Shown: positions 8,825-17,858 of the stretch, piece by piece
Layout of the letters: the number at the start of each line of letters is the position of its first letter
Position numbering within the stretch: position 1 is the stretch's first letter
Origin: Planctomycetota bacterium
GTDB taxonomy: Bacteria > Planctomycetota > Phycisphaerae > Phycisphaerales > Phycisphaeraceae
Direction of reading: 5' to 3'
DNA: 64,000 nt
Assembly (NCBI GenBank): GCA_024276075.1
Contig: JAJRXX010000033.1
Span: 1 to 64,000 of the forward strand
Translations under genes and position numbers: made by a program
The notes under the pieces: generated by a model
What the model was told of the DNA's origin: nothing
Databases searched by the model: none
Seen by the model: only the letters and a program-made list of their open reading frames with translations

Positions 8825-9595
8825 ATGATTATTCGACCGATTGATAAGGACAAACTGCGGGCGCAGGTCGCCAGCGCGAAGCCGTTTCCGCACTTTGGTA
8901 TCGATAATTTTCTTGAGCCTGAATTTGCTGAGCAGGCGCGGGCGTCGCTGCCGAGTTTTGCCGATGCGCATAAGCTTGGCAAAGGGTTCGACGCGGTGAA
9001 CGAGCGCAACAAAATCCAAATTACTGATCCGGACAAGTTTCCGGATCCGATCCGTCAACTGCACGAAGAGTTAGCGTCGCAGCAGTGGATGGACACATTG
9101 TCCTATGTCATGGGGATTCCGAATTTGTTGGCTGACCCCGAACTCAAAGGCGGCGGTGTGCATATGACGGGCTCGCGGGGGCGTCTGGATGTGCACGTGG
9201 ACTTCAACTACATCGAGGATCGTCAGCTTCATCGCCGGTTGAATATCCTGGTGTACCTCAATAATGAGGACTGGAAAGAGGAATGGGGGGGAAACGTCGA
9301 GTTGTGGGATAAGGACGTGAAGGTTTGTCACCATTCTTTTTCGCCGATTTTCAACCGGTGCGTGGTCTTTGCAACCAGTGAAATCAGCTACCACGGTGTG
9401 GCAGCGGTCAAATGCCCCGAGGGGCAGGCTCGCAAGTCATACGCGGCTTATTACTACACGAAGGAAGCACCGGAGGGTTGGGACGGCAAGAAGCACTCGA
9501 CGGTCTTTCACGCCAGGCCCGATGAGAAGCTCAAGGGTGGCCTGCTGATGCCGGCTGAGAAATTGATCCGGAAGGTTAAGAAGCTGTTCAAATAA
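8825..9595 (+). CDS. 2OG-Fe(II) oxygenase
   Basis: I prefer the ATG at 8825 because AGGAG lies 11 bases upstream; an in-frame ATG at 8801 would add eight residues. The 256-residue product has the iron-binding triad of the 2-oxoglutarate dioxygenase fold: His124-x-Asp126 (RLDVHVDFN) and His190 (EISYHGV), with Arg203 (QARKSY) placed to bind 2-oxoglutarate. The segment LNILVYLNNEDWKEEWGGNV is typical of prolyl-4-hydroxylase-like oxygenases with unknown small or polymeric substrates. Lying inside the polysaccharide locus, it may hydroxylate a sugar, a lipid carrier or a protein; the substrate is open. Confidence 0.8.
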   Translation: MIIRPIDKDKLRAQVASAKPFPHFGIDNFLEPEFAEQARASLPSFADAHKLGKGFDAVNERNKIQITDPDKFPDPIRQLHEELASQQWMDTLSYVMGIPNLLADPELKGGGVHMTGSRGRLDVHVDFNYIEDRQLHRRLNILVYLNNEDWKEEWGGNVELWDKDVKVCHHSFSPIFNRCVVFATSEISYHGVAAVKCPEGQARKSYAAYYYTKEAPEGWDGKKHSTVFHARPDEKLKGGLLMPAEKLIRKVKKLFK

Positions 9596-9708
9596 AGCTG
9601 GCTGGGGCTGCGGTGTAGCCCGTGTCATTTTGGTGGGTGGTTTGAGTGGTGGCATTGTTTTATAGGTCGTCAGTGATGTCGTTTTGAGCATGTGGGTGTG
9701 GCGGCGTT

Positions 9709-11007
9709 TTGTTGGGGTTTAACTTGATCCATTACATCACCACGGCAGGTGTGGGCGACGCTTGGGTTGCCAATGAGCTGCGTCACGTGGGCAAAGCGGG
9801 TATCCCGGTTGTTCTGCACGCGATGCGCAAGCCGCCTGGGCTGTACCACAAATCAGAGTGGGCAACGGAAATGGCTCGTGAGACGCGGGTGATTTATCCG
9901 CTACCCGTGCTGGGTTTGATAGGGTCGGTGCTGGCGGCGCCGGTGCTGTTTGGTGGGCGATTTTTCGGGGCGCTATTAAATGCGTTTTTCGGGAAGCGTG
10001 AGTCGTTTCGCTGCCGGGTGGCGGGGATCGCGCACCTGATGGTGGCGTGCCACTGGGCGCGTGGCTTGCGAGGTGAGAAGGTAACCCACATCCATTCGCA
10101 GTGGGTGCATTCGGGCGGAACGATCGCGATGTATGGTGCGTGGCTGTTGGGTGTGCCGTTCAGCTTTACGGGGCACGCGGCGGATCTGTTTCGTGAGCGA
10201 GCAGCGCTTGAGGACAAGATCAAGCGGGCGGATTTCATCATCTGCATTTCGAATTTTCATCGTGAGTTTTTTCTGAAGAACGGGGCGAAGCCGCAGCAGT
10301 TGCACGTGATGTATTGCGGAATTGATCCGTCGGTATTTCACCCCCAGGCGTATGAGCGCGCGTCGGGTGAGCCGTTTCATATCCGTTCGGCGGGCAGGCT
10401 CGTCGAGAAGAAGGGGTTTAAGTATCTGATCGAGGCGTGTAAGGTTTTGGTGGAACGGGGGGTGAAGATCGACTGCTTAATCGGAGGCAGCGGCCCCGAC
10501 GAGCAAGAGTTGCGGGGGGTTATTGGTCGTCTGGGTTTGGAGGGGGTGGTGGAACTCACGGGCAAGGCGGTGTCGCAGGAGGAGATATCGGAGTTTATGC
10601 GTGGGGGCGATGTGTATTGTCTGCCTTGCGTGTGGGCGTCGGACAACGACGTGGACGGTCTGCCTCAGATGCTGATGGAGGCGATGGCGTGCGGTCTGCC
10701 GGCGATCTCGACCCGGCTGGTGGGTATCCCGGACCTGGTGATCGACGGCGAGACGGGGCTGCTGGTGGAGCCCAACAACGTGTCGGAATTAGCCGATGCA
10801 ATAGAACGATTGATGGGCGATCCGGGCTTGGCGAGCAAGATGGCGCAGCAGGGCAGGCGGTTGGTTCACGATAAGTTCGATATCCGGACGTGCCTGGAAC
10901 CGCTGCTGAGCCAGTACCGCGCAAAACTGGGTATGGATCGTGGTGGTGACGGTGATCGTGGTTGTGGAGAGGCTAGAGAAATCAAGAGAGGGGTTGGGGC
11001 GGCATGA
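9709..11007 (+). CDS. GT4 family glycosyltransferase
   Basis: The frame is closed by a TGA at 9685-9687 and holds no ATG near the start, so translation must begin at a TTG: 9709, 9712 or 9724. The 432-residue product has two Rossmann halves. The C-terminal half shows the GT4 pattern: GRLVEKKGFKYLIEA, then GDVYCLPCVWASDNDVDGLP and LMEAMACGLPAISTRLVGIPD, with the retaining-GT glutamates in the E-x7-E region. The N-terminal half has GVGDAWVANELRH. It overlaps hddA by four bases (ATGA at 11004), so it belongs to the heptose block and is a good candidate for the heptosyl-transferring enzyme. That assignment is inference. Confidence 0.84.
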   Translation: MLGFNLIHYITTAGVGDAWVANELRHVGKAGIPVVLHAMRKPPGLYHKSEWATEMARETRVIYPLPVLGLIGSVLAAPVLFGGRFFGALLNAFFGKRESFRCRVAGIAHLMVACHWARGLRGEKVTHIHSQWVHSGGTIAMYGAWLLGVPFSFTGHAADLFRERAALEDKIKRADFIICISNFHREFFLKNGAKPQQLHVMYCGIDPSVFHPQAYERASGEPFHIRSAGRLVEKKGFKYLIEACKVLVERGVKIDCLIGGSGPDEQELRGVIGRLGLEGVVELTGKAVSQEEISEFMRGGDVYCLPCVWASDNDVDGLPQMLMEAMACGLPAISTRLVGIPDLVIDGETGLLVEPNNVSELADAIERLMGDPGLASKMAQQGRRLVHDKFDIRTCLEPLLSQYRAKLGMDRGGDGDRGCGEAREIKRGVGAA

Positions 11008-11993
11008 TTATTTCACAGACGCCTTATCGGGTGAGTTTTGCGGGTGGTGGCACGGACCTGCCCGCGTTTTATCGTGAGGAATACGGCGCGGTTTTGTCGG
11101 TGGCGATCAGCAAGCACATGTACGTGACGGTGAGCCCGCGCTTTGAGCCGACGACGCGCGTGGCGTATACGAAGACTGAAATCTGTGAGAAGATCGATGA
11201 CCTAGACCACACGATTGTGCGTGAGGCGTTGCGCATGACGGACCTGGGTCGGCACCTTGAGATTACGACTGTTGGTGATGTGCCTGGGGGGACGGGGATG
11301 GGTTCGAGCAGCAGCTTGACGGTGGGCGTGCTAAACGCGCTGTATGGCTATCGCGGCGAGATTGTTAGTCACAAGCGGTTGGCGGAGGAGGCGTGTCGGA
11401 TCGAGATTGATTTGTTGGGCAAGCCGATCGGTCGCCAGGACCAGTATGCGGCGGCGTTCGGCGGGTTGAACTACATCCGGTTTAACCCGGACGATTCGGT
11501 GGACGTGGAGCCGGTGCCGTATCGGAGTGAGACGCTCCAAGAGTTGGAGCGGCGGGTGTTGTTGATGTACACGGCTCAGCAGCGCAACGCGGATGATATC
11601 CTCAAGCGTCAGAGCGATGGGACGAAGGATAAGTTTTCGGTGCTGCGTCAGATGCGGGACTTGGCGGGTGAGATGCGTATGACGCTGGCCGGCGGAGGCG
11701 ATTTGGAGGGTTTTGCGAATCTTCTGCACGAGGGGTGGGAGTTGAAGCGGTCGCTGGGCTTCGGGATCAGCGGGCAGATGGTTGACCAGTGGTACGAGGC
11801 GGCTCGTAAGGCTGGCGCGCAGGGCGGGAAATTACTGGGTGCTGGTGGCGGCGGTTTTTTGATGCTTGTGGCACCGCCCGAGCGTCACGAGGCGATCCGT
11901 GAGGCGCTGGGTCGGCCACGGGAGTTGAGGTTTGGCATCGACCGGTTGCCGAGCAGGATTATTTTTATCAGCGAGCACCAGACACTCGACTAG
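11004..11993 (+). CDS. hddA: D-glycero-alpha-D-manno-heptose 7-phosphate kinase
   Basis: This GHMP-family kinase has 329 residues. It starts with IISQTPYRVSFAGGGTDLP, the signature of the HddA-type sugar kinases. The ATP-binding motif PGGTGMGSSSSL lies at 94-105, and a C-terminal GAGGGGFLM loop follows. HddA phosphorylates D-glycero-alpha-D-manno-heptose 7-phosphate at C1 to give the 1,7-bisphosphate. The pairing with gmhA, hddC and gmhB directly downstream makes the heptose assignment much stronger than the domain alone. Translation is coupled to the upstream GT4 by an ATGA overlap. A 32-base gap separates it from gmhA. Confidence 0.88.
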   Translation: MIISQTPYRVSFAGGGTDLPAFYREEYGAVLSVAISKHMYVTVSPRFEPTTRVAYTKTEICEKIDDLDHTIVREALRMTDLGRHLEITTVGDVPGGTGMGSSSSLTVGVLNALYGYRGEIVSHKRLAEEACRIEIDLLGKPIGRQDQYAAAFGGLNYIRFNPDDSVDVEPVPYRSETLQELERRVLLMYTAQQRNADDILKRQSDGTKDKFSVLRQMRDLAGEMRMTLAGGGDLEGFANLLHEGWELKRSLGFGISGQMVDQWYEAARKAGAQGGKLLGAGGGGFLMLVAPPERHEAIREALGRPRELRFGIDRLPSRIIFISEHQTLD

Positions 11994-12025
11994 AATGCAA
12001 CGAACAAGATAAACGGAGAGCGACG

Positions 12026-12616
12026 ATGGCTGGCGTAATTTGTGCTTCGGCTCAAGCGTATCTGGATGAGATGGGTCGTTTGCTGGGCGGTATCGATTGT
12101 TCGACGATCGATGCGCTGGCGGATTGCCTGCACGACGTTTGGCGTGGTGATCGGCAGGTGTTTGTGTACGGCAACGGGGGCAGCGCGTACACCGCGAGTC
12201 ACTTTGTGACGGACCTGGTGAAGACGGCTGCGGTCGACGGCGTTCGGCGTCTGCGTGCGGTGAGCCTGGTGGACAACTACGGCCTGACGACGGCGATTGG
12301 TAATGACATTAATTACGATCAGACGTTTCAGTTTCCGCTGGAGGCGTACGGGCGTGAGGGTGACTTGGCGATCGCGATCAGCGGATCGGGCAACTCGCCG
12401 AACGTGGTCAACGCGTGTCAATGGGCCCGTGAGCATAAGCTGAAGGTGGCGTGTCTGACGGGTTTTAAGGGTGGGAAGATCGCTGGTATGTGCGACGTGC
12501 ATATCAATATCCCTTCGGACAATTATGGCCTGATCGAGGACCTGCACATGTCGGTGGGTCACATGATTAGTCAGGCGTTTAAGGCGCGTTTGATAGCGGA
12601 GGTGTCTAAGGGATGA
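12026..12616 (+). CDS. gmhA: Phosphoheptose isomerase
   Basis: The 196-residue SIS-domain protein shows VYGNGGSAYTASHFVTDL and AIAISGSGNSPNVV, the two sugar-phosphate-binding loops of GmhA, plus the C-terminal EDLHMSVGHMI helix with metal-site histidines. It converts sedoheptulose 7-phosphate to D-glycero-D-manno-heptose 7-phosphate, the first step of the pathway. In place of the usual H-F-x-x-E stretch this protein has H-F-V-T-D, so one active-site acid is shorter by a methylene group; whether activity changes is unknown. The start has GGAGAG 8 bases upstream. Its stop overlaps the next start (ATGA, 12613). Confidence 0.9.
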   Translation: MAGVICASAQAYLDEMGRLLGGIDCSTIDALADCLHDVWRGDRQVFVYGNGGSAYTASHFVTDLVKTAAVDGVRRLRAVSLVDNYGLTTAIGNDINYDQTFQFPLEAYGREGDLAIAISGSGNSPNVVNACQWAREHKLKVACLTGFKGGKIAGMCDVHINIPSDNYGLIEDLHMSVGHMISQAFKARLIAEVSKG

Positions 12617-13734
12617 AGGTTCTGATTACTGGTGGTGCGGGTTTTATCGGTTCGCATACCGCAGATGCGTTGCTTGGGCGTGGTTATCAGGTGCGTGTGC
12701 TTGATAGCCTGGAGGAGCCTGTGCACCCGGGTCATCGCGTGCCGACGTATTTGGACGAGCGGATCGAGTTTGTGCGGGGCGACGTGCGTGATGAGCAGGT
12801 GATGCTCGAAGCGTTGCGGGGCTGCGACGTGGTTTATCACTTAGCGGCGTTTCAGGATTACCTGCCTACGTTTAGCAGGTTCTTTGATGTGAATGTGACG
12901 TCGACGGCGCTGATCTTCGAGTTGATCGTCCGTGAGAAGCTGCCGGTGAAGAAGGTGATCGTCGCCAGCTCACAGGCGGCGGCTGGTGAGGGTCTGTACC
13001 ACGACGTGGACGGTAAGGCGCTGACGCCTGACATCCGCTCGAACGAGCAGCTCGAACGTGGCGCGTGGGACCTCGAGGCTCCGGAGGGTTTTCGTGGGCC
13101 ATTAAAGTGGCAGCAGACGGGTGAGACGGTATCGAACCCGCAGAACCAATACGGGCTGAGCAAGATTGCCCAAGAGAACGTGGCGCTGCAACTGGGTAGG
13201 CGGTACGGCGTCGCGGCGGTGGCGATGCGGTATTCGATCGTGCAGGGCCCGCGGCAGAGCTTTTACAATGCGTACAGCGGCGCGTGTCGGGTGTTTAGCT
13301 TGAGCTGTCACCTGGATCGTGATCCGATTATCTACGAGGATGGTCAGCAGGTGCGCGACTTTGTGAATATCCAGGACGTGGTGGCGGCGAACCTGGTGGT
13401 GCTCGACGAGGATCGAGCCAATTACGAGATGTTCAACGTCGGTGGTGACAAGCCGATCACGGTGGCGGAATTTGCGAAAGTGGTGGCGGAGGTGTTTGGG
13501 CGTAAGGGTTACGAGCCGACGCCTAGCGGCAAGTATCGGTTCGGTGATACGCGGCATATTTATTCCGACGTGAGCAAGCTCAAGGCGCTTGGCTGGAAGC
13601 CGACCCGGGGTGTGCACGACAGTGTCGAGGCGTACAAGCAGTGGCTATCTGAAGCGGATTCGGTGGCGGATATATTGGACTACTGCAACAAACAGATGGC
13701 GAAGCTGGACGTGGTGCGTGAGGTGAGCCGGTGA
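12613..13734 (+). CDS. SDR-family NAD(P)-dependent nucleotide-sugar epimerase/dehydratase
   Basis: The 373-residue extended SDR starts with the nucleotide-binding motif LITGGAGFIGSH and has YHLAAFQD and VASSQAAAGEG (Ser in the catalytic position). The active-site YGLSK (Y-x3-K) is inside NQYGLSKIAQE. It is longer than GalE-type enzymes, with an insertion around residues 130-175. Placed between gmhA and hddC with four-base overlaps on both sides, it may act on GDP-heptose (for example as an epimerase or reductase/dehydratase partner) rather than on UDP-sugars. The exact reaction is inference. Confidence 0.8.
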   Translation: MKVLITGGAGFIGSHTADALLGRGYQVRVLDSLEEPVHPGHRVPTYLDERIEFVRGDVRDEQVMLEALRGCDVVYHLAAFQDYLPTFSRFFDVNVTSTALIFELIVREKLPVKKVIVASSQAAAGEGLYHDVDGKALTPDIRSNEQLERGAWDLEAPEGFRGPLKWQQTGETVSNPQNQYGLSKIAQENVALQLGRRYGVAAVAMRYSIVQGPRQSFYNAYSGACRVFSLSCHLDRDPIIYEDGQQVRDFVNIQDVVAANLVVLDEDRANYEMFNVGGDKPITVAEFAKVVAEVFGRKGYEPTPSGKYRFGDTRHIYSDVSKLKALGWKPTRGVHDSVEAYKQWLSEADSVADILDYCNKQMAKLDVVREVSR

Positions 13735-14504
13735 CGGCGGCGGCTGACGGCGTGCTTTCGGGAGGTAGCGGTGCCCGTGTGAAGGCGGTGCTGCTGGCGG
13801 CGGGTCTGGGCACGCGGCTTCGGCCGTTGACGGATACGACGCCCAAGTGTCTTGTACCGATCGCGGATCGGCCGCTGTTGGATTATTGGTTTGACGGGCT
13901 AGGTACAGCGGGCGTGCGCGACGTGTTGCTCAATACCCACCACTTGCCGGAACAGGTGCGGAGTTATATCGAAAAAATCAACGCGGCTGATCGGTTCCAT
14001 GTGACCGAGGCGTATGAGCCGAAGCTGCTGGGCTCGGCGGGTACGATCCACGCGAATGCGGCGTGGATGGACGACGCGGACGATGGCTTAATCATTTACG
14101 CGGATAATTTGTCGAGTGTCGATCTGCGTGGGCTGTTGACGTTTCACCGGAGCCACGACGACCCGTTTACGATGTTATTGTTTCATACGCAGTACCCCAG
14201 TTTGTGTGGGATCGCGGAGCTAGACGCGCAGGGGCGGGTGGTCGAGTTCGTTGAGAAGCCAGAGCAACCCCGCAGCGATCTGGCGAACGCGGGTGTGTAC
14301 GTGGTGTCGCGCCAGGCGTACCGAGAGATCGCGGCGATGGACGGGTTTGACCTGGGGTTTGACGTGTTGCCTGGATTTGTCGGGCGCATGCGCGGCTGGG
14401 CGTTTGACGGCTACCACCGTGACATCGGAAGCTACGAGGCGCTGGAGCGGGCAAGGGAAGATGCCCCGCAGGTGTTTGGTAGTTCATTGGAGGCTCGACC
14501 GTGA
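13731..14504 (+). CDS. hddC: Sugar-1-phosphate nucleotidyltransferase, likely HddC
   Basis: A GTG start at 13731 overlaps the previous stop. The first 15 residues are low in conservation, then comes VKAVLLAAGLGTRLRPLTDTTPKCLVPI, the pyrophosphorylase signature split over residues 17-44. It shows IYADNLSS where the metal-binding Asp is expected and VEFVEKPEQP later. At 257 residues it is a short nucleotidyltransferase without a C-terminal beta-helix, as in HddC, which makes GDP-D-glycero-alpha-D-manno-heptose from the 1-phosphate and GTP. The GTP specificity is inferred from the heptose neighbours. Confidence 0.82.
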   Translation: MTAAADGVLSGGSGARVKAVLLAAGLGTRLRPLTDTTPKCLVPIADRPLLDYWFDGLGTAGVRDVLLNTHHLPEQVRSYIEKINAADRFHVTEAYEPKLLGSAGTIHANAAWMDDADDGLIIYADNLSSVDLRGLLTFHRSHDDPFTMLLFHTQYPSLCGIAELDAQGRVVEFVEKPEQPRSDLANAGVYVVSRQAYREIAAMDGFDLGFDVLPGFVGRMRGWAFDGYHRDIGSYEALERAREDAPQVFGSSLEARP

Positions 14505-15097
14505 AGCCGGCGGTATTTCTTGACCGAGACGGTACGCTCATTGAGCAGGTGCATCACCTGACCGATCCGGGTAGTGTGCGTCTTGTAAGCGGCGGTGCGG
14601 ACGCGGTGAAACGGCTGCGTGCGGCGGGCTACGCGTGCGTGGTGGTGACTAACCAATCGGTGATCGGTAGGGGGATGTTGACGGTCGAGGGGCTTGATCG
14701 GGTCCACGCGGTGATGGCGAGGCAGTTGGCGGATCAGGGCACGGTGTTGGACGGGGTGTATTTTTGCCCGGCGGCACCGGTGGGTGGTGACCCGACGGTG
14801 GTCGAGGACCCGGACCGCAAGCCAGGACCGGGCATGCTGCTGCGTGCGGCACAAGAGTTGGAGTTGGACTTGTCGCGGTCGTGGATGATCGGTGACATGA
14901 TCAGTGATATCCTGGCAGGACAAAATGCGGGGTGTATGGGCAGTATCCTCGTGCTGACGGGGTATGGCCAAAAAATTGACAGGTCTCATGAAGCGGTGAC
15001 CGGTGTGGCGGATGATCTGGTAGGGGCGGCGGAGCTTGTGCTGCGGTCGAGTGCGGGTGACGGCATGGCGATTAAAACGAAAGAGCAACAGCGATGA
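14501..15097 (+). CDS. gmhB: D-glycero-D-manno-heptose 1,7-bisphosphate 7-phosphatase
   Basis: The 198-residue HAD-IIIA phosphatase begins at a GTG overlapping hddC by four bases. The catalytic pair is Asp8-x-Asp10 in FLDRDGTLIEQ; VVVTNQS is motif II and DRKPGPGML then MIGDMISDILAGQNAG give motifs III and IV. It removes the 7-phosphate of heptose 1,7-bisphosphate. One feature is odd: GmhB proteins normally carry a zinc-binding loop with several Cys/His just before RKP, but here the loop reads CPAAPVGGDPTVVEDPD, with a single Cys and no His. The zinc site therefore seems lost, as in some HAD relatives. Confidence 0.87.
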   Translation: MKPAVFLDRDGTLIEQVHHLTDPGSVRLVSGGADAVKRLRAAGYACVVVTNQSVIGRGMLTVEGLDRVHAVMARQLADQGTVLDGVYFCPAAPVGGDPTVVEDPDRKPGPGMLLRAAQELELDLSRSWMIGDMISDILAGQNAGCMGSILVLTGYGQKIDRSHEAVTGVADDLVGAAELVLRSSAGDGMAIKTKEQQR

Positions 15098-16092
15098 AGA
15101 TTTTTGTAACAGGCGGAGCGGGATACGTGGGTAGTGCGTGCTTGAGGCATCTGTTGGCGCAGGGCCACGACGCGGTGGCGTATGACAACCTGTGCGAAGG
15201 ACACCGCGCCGCGGTGCCGGACGGTAGGCTGGTGGTGGGTGATATTGCCGATACCGATGCGCTAGCGCGAGCGATCAAGTCGCACGGCAGCGAAGCGGTG
15301 ATGCACTTTGCTGCGGCGACGTACGTGGGTGAGTCGGTGACAAACCCTGAGTATCACTACCGGAATAACATCGCGGGCACGCTGAGCCTGCTGAACGCGA
15401 TGCGGCAGGCGGGTGTCGATCGGATGCTATTTTCGAGCACGTGCGCGACGTACGGCCTATCCCCGAAGTGCCCGATGGATGAGCAGTCGCCACAGGACCC
15501 GTGCAGCCCCTATGCCCGGACGAAGCTGGCGGTGGAGTGGATGATCCGTGACTTTGCGGAGGCTTATGGGTTAGGGTTTACACTGCTACGGTATTTCAAC
15601 GCTTCGGGTGCTTCGCCCGATGGTGAGTTCGGCGAGGACCACGATCCGGAGACGCACCTGATCCCAATCGTGCTTCAGATTGCGCTGGGGCAACGTGAGA
15701 AGCTGATGGTCTACGGCGACGATTACGCGACGCCCGACGGGACGTGTATCCGTGACTACGTGCACACGGACGACCTGGCGTCGGCGCACCTATTAGCCAT
15801 TGAGGCTACGACCCCGCAGACGCGAGAGGTTTTCAACATCGGCACGGGCAACGGTCAATCCGTGCTGGATGTGGTGCGTGCCTGCGAGGAAGTCGTGGGC
15901 AAGAAAATTAACTACGACGTGGTGGCGAGGCGTCCGGGCGACGCGCCGGCGCTGGTGGCGGCACCGTCGAAGCTGATGGATCGCTTGGGCTGGCAGCCTC
16001 GGTATCCGGACATCCGCGATGTTGTGGCGACGGCTTGGAAGTGGCACCAGGCGCATCCGAAAGGCTACGGGGACTCGAAGGGGCAGGCGTGA
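15094..16092 (+). CDS. galE: UDP-glucose 4-epimerase
   Basis: The 332-residue SDR has the NAD-binding GGAGYVGSA at residues 7-15, SSTCATYG, and the catalytic SPYARTK (Y-x3-K), and LRYFNASGASPDGEFGE, which is characteristic of GalE-type epimerases. It interconverts UDP-glucose and UDP-galactose (or N-acetylated forms). It is the last gene of the overlapping block 9709-16092 and starts in the ATGA overlap at 15094. A downstream gap of about 220 bases with a repeat module suggests the transcript may end here. Confidence 0.88.
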   Translation: MKIFVTGGAGYVGSACLRHLLAQGHDAVAYDNLCEGHRAAVPDGRLVVGDIADTDALARAIKSHGSEAVMHFAAATYVGESVTNPEYHYRNNIAGTLSLLNAMRQAGVDRMLFSSTCATYGLSPKCPMDEQSPQDPCSPYARTKLAVEWMIRDFAEAYGLGFTLLRYFNASGASPDGEFGEDHDPETHLIPIVLQIALGQREKLMVYGDDYATPDGTCIRDYVHTDDLASAHLLAIEATTPQTREVFNIGTGNGQSVLDVVRACEEVVGKKINYDVVARRPGDAPALVAAPSKLMDRLGWQPRYPDIRDVVATAWKWHQAHPKGYGDSKGQA

Positions 16093-16205
16093 GCCGTGTG
16101 TGACCGGTGATCTTTGTGGTGGGCGCGATTAGGTGTTTGGTCACGCAGCGGACTTGGCACGGGGTAGTGGTGGAATTACGAATGGCATGCGAAAGAAAAC
16201 GGCTC

Positions 16206-16309
16206 TACGCATTCGCGTATGTTTGCCGCGACGTGTGTGCATAAGTATTTGTGATGTCTGATTCCACATGTAAGGACAATAGGGCAACACTTATGATGGT
16301 TGGTATCAC
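16206..16309. repeat. Palindrome-led repeat module, copy 1
   Basis: The module begins with TACGCATTCGCGTA. It continues through ATAAGTATTTG, AAGGACAATAGGGCAA and TTGGTATCACA right up to the ATG at 16310. A second copy at 63882-63989 aligns over nearly its whole length; over the last 70 bases the differences are mostly A/G or C/T changes. It has no coding potential. Confidence 0.6.
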
Positions 16310-17581
16310 ATGAAAGTACTGATCGTCTCTGAAAACATCTCGATGCGGATGGGGGGCGAAGCGAGTCTGCCTTTTTTCTACTTCAAGCGGATGAAGCGGC
16401 TTGGCGTCGACGTCTATGCTGTCTGTCACGCTCGGGTGCGGGACGAGTTGCGGCAGTTGCTTTCCGACGAGGAGTTGGGCCGGGTTCATTTTGTAGAAGA
16501 CGCGGCGATCCAGAGGTTTCTCCATCGGCTGCGTCATATTGTTCCGCGTCGTGTGTACGATCTGATTATTGGGCAGATGATCCACGTCAGCACGCAACGC
16601 CGAATACGCTCCCTTTGTAGGAAACAACTCATTCAAGAGCTTGGGATCGAGGTTATCTTGGAACCCGCTCCGATTACCCCCAAGGGGGTCAGCTTCATGT
16701 TTCGTATGGGGGTGCCTGTTGTTATAGGCCCGATGTGCGGGGGTCTGGACTTCCCGCCTGCGTTTCGCCACATGGACTCACGGTTGACCCGGACAGCGGT
16801 CCGTTTGTCACGGATATTTTCGAGGTTTGTTCACAGGTTGATTCCTGGGAAGTTAGAGGCGGCTGCGTTGATCGTGGCGAATCCATGCACAGCGAAGTCA
16901 TTGCCCAAGGGACATGGTGCTAAGGTCTACGAAGTTGTGGAGAGCGGTGTGGACTTGTCGGTCTGGGAAGCTAAATCTGCTGAGGGGCGTCCCGAGTGCG
17001 GCCCGGTTCGTTTCGTTTATTCGGGACGATTTGTCGAGCTAAAAGGTGTGCATTTCCTTGTCGCGGCGTTTACAAAGATCGCAGGCAAACTCAATGCGGA
17101 ACTTGATCTTGTCGGCGCGGGCCCGCTCGAGTCGGCGATCAAGGAGACGGTCGCTGCATCGGGTGTTCAGGATAAGGTGCGTTTTTACGGGTGGCAGACG
17201 AGGGAGGAGGCGGCCAAGATTGTGCGTGAGTGTGATGTATTTGTGTTGCCGTCACTACGCGAATGTGGTGGGACGGTTTTGCTTGAAGCCATGGCGATGG
17301 GGCTACCGATTATTTGTTGCAATTGGGCGGGCCCGGGCAGATATGTCGACGAGACGGTTGGGATCCGCGTTGAGCCGGCTTCCCCGGACGCATTTACGCA
17401 GGGTCTCGCCGACGCGATGCTTCGGCTGGGCGAGTCGGATCAGCTTCGCCAACAAATGGGGGTTGCTGGTCCTGGCAGGGTTCGGTCGTGCTATTTCGAT
17501 TGGGATTCCAAGACGAAACGTGTTATCGAGATACTCGAAGAAACCAGGCGTGGATACGAATCGGCCCATGCCTGCGTTTAA
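16310..17581 (+). CDS. GT4 family glycosyltransferase
   Basis: The 423-residue protein opens with a Rossmann start (MKVLIVSENISMRMGGEASLP). The C-terminal donor-binding half is typical GT4: YSGRFVELKGVHFLVAAF, then DVFVLPSLRECGGTVLLEAMAMGLPIIC, containing the E-x7-E retaining-GT motif (ECGGTVLLE). The phrase CNWAGPGRYVDETVG places it near GT4s of surface polysaccharide clusters. It stands alone between two non-coding stretches, so it probably has its own promoter, with the repeat module 16206-16309 as its leader. Donor and acceptor are unknown. Confidence 0.84.
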   Translation: MKVLIVSENISMRMGGEASLPFFYFKRMKRLGVDVYAVCHARVRDELRQLLSDEELGRVHFVEDAAIQRFLHRLRHIVPRRVYDLIIGQMIHVSTQRRIRSLCRKQLIQELGIEVILEPAPITPKGVSFMFRMGVPVVIGPMCGGLDFPPAFRHMDSRLTRTAVRLSRIFSRFVHRLIPGKLEAAALIVANPCTAKSLPKGHGAKVYEVVESGVDLSVWEAKSAEGRPECGPVRFVYSGRFVELKGVHFLVAAFTKIAGKLNAELDLVGAGPLESAIKETVAASGVQDKVRFYGWQTREEAAKIVRECDVFVLPSLRECGGTVLLEAMAMGLPIICCNWAGPGRYVDETVGIRVEPASPDAFTQGLADAMLRLGESDQLRQQMGVAGPGRVRSCYFDWDSKTKRVIEILEETRRGYESAHACV

Positions 17582-17618
17582 CCGAAACCAGCATCTGCAA
17601 CGAGCCGATCTCTGTATT

Positions 17619-17744
17619 TAGAGCAACTGGCGTCAATGTTTTTCATCTTGATTGGATCGTAGGTGTAACAAACATCTGTATTTCACGGCTTGCAAGCAAG
17701 CCGTGCCACCCGGTCAATGAAGATTAATGACGCCCGTTGCTCTA
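17619..17744. repeat. Family A element (126 bp), copy 1
   Basis: The element starts TAGAGCAACTGGCGTCA and ends with the inverse, apart from one C for A change in the right end. A central hairpin (17684-17705) has 9-bp arms CACGGCTTG/CAAGCCGTG around a CAAG loop. It differs from copy 2 at only two of 126 positions by eye. It is non-coding and lies 37 bases after the GT4 stop. Confidence 0.85.
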
Positions 17745-17858
17745 GTGTCCTCGGTGTGAAGTGGCGGTTGTTGAGAGTGAGGTGAGGCAAATCAAGGGCA
17801 TGATTTAGCAGATACAGAATGACGATGGACGGATATACATTTCGACGGAGTTCGTAAG

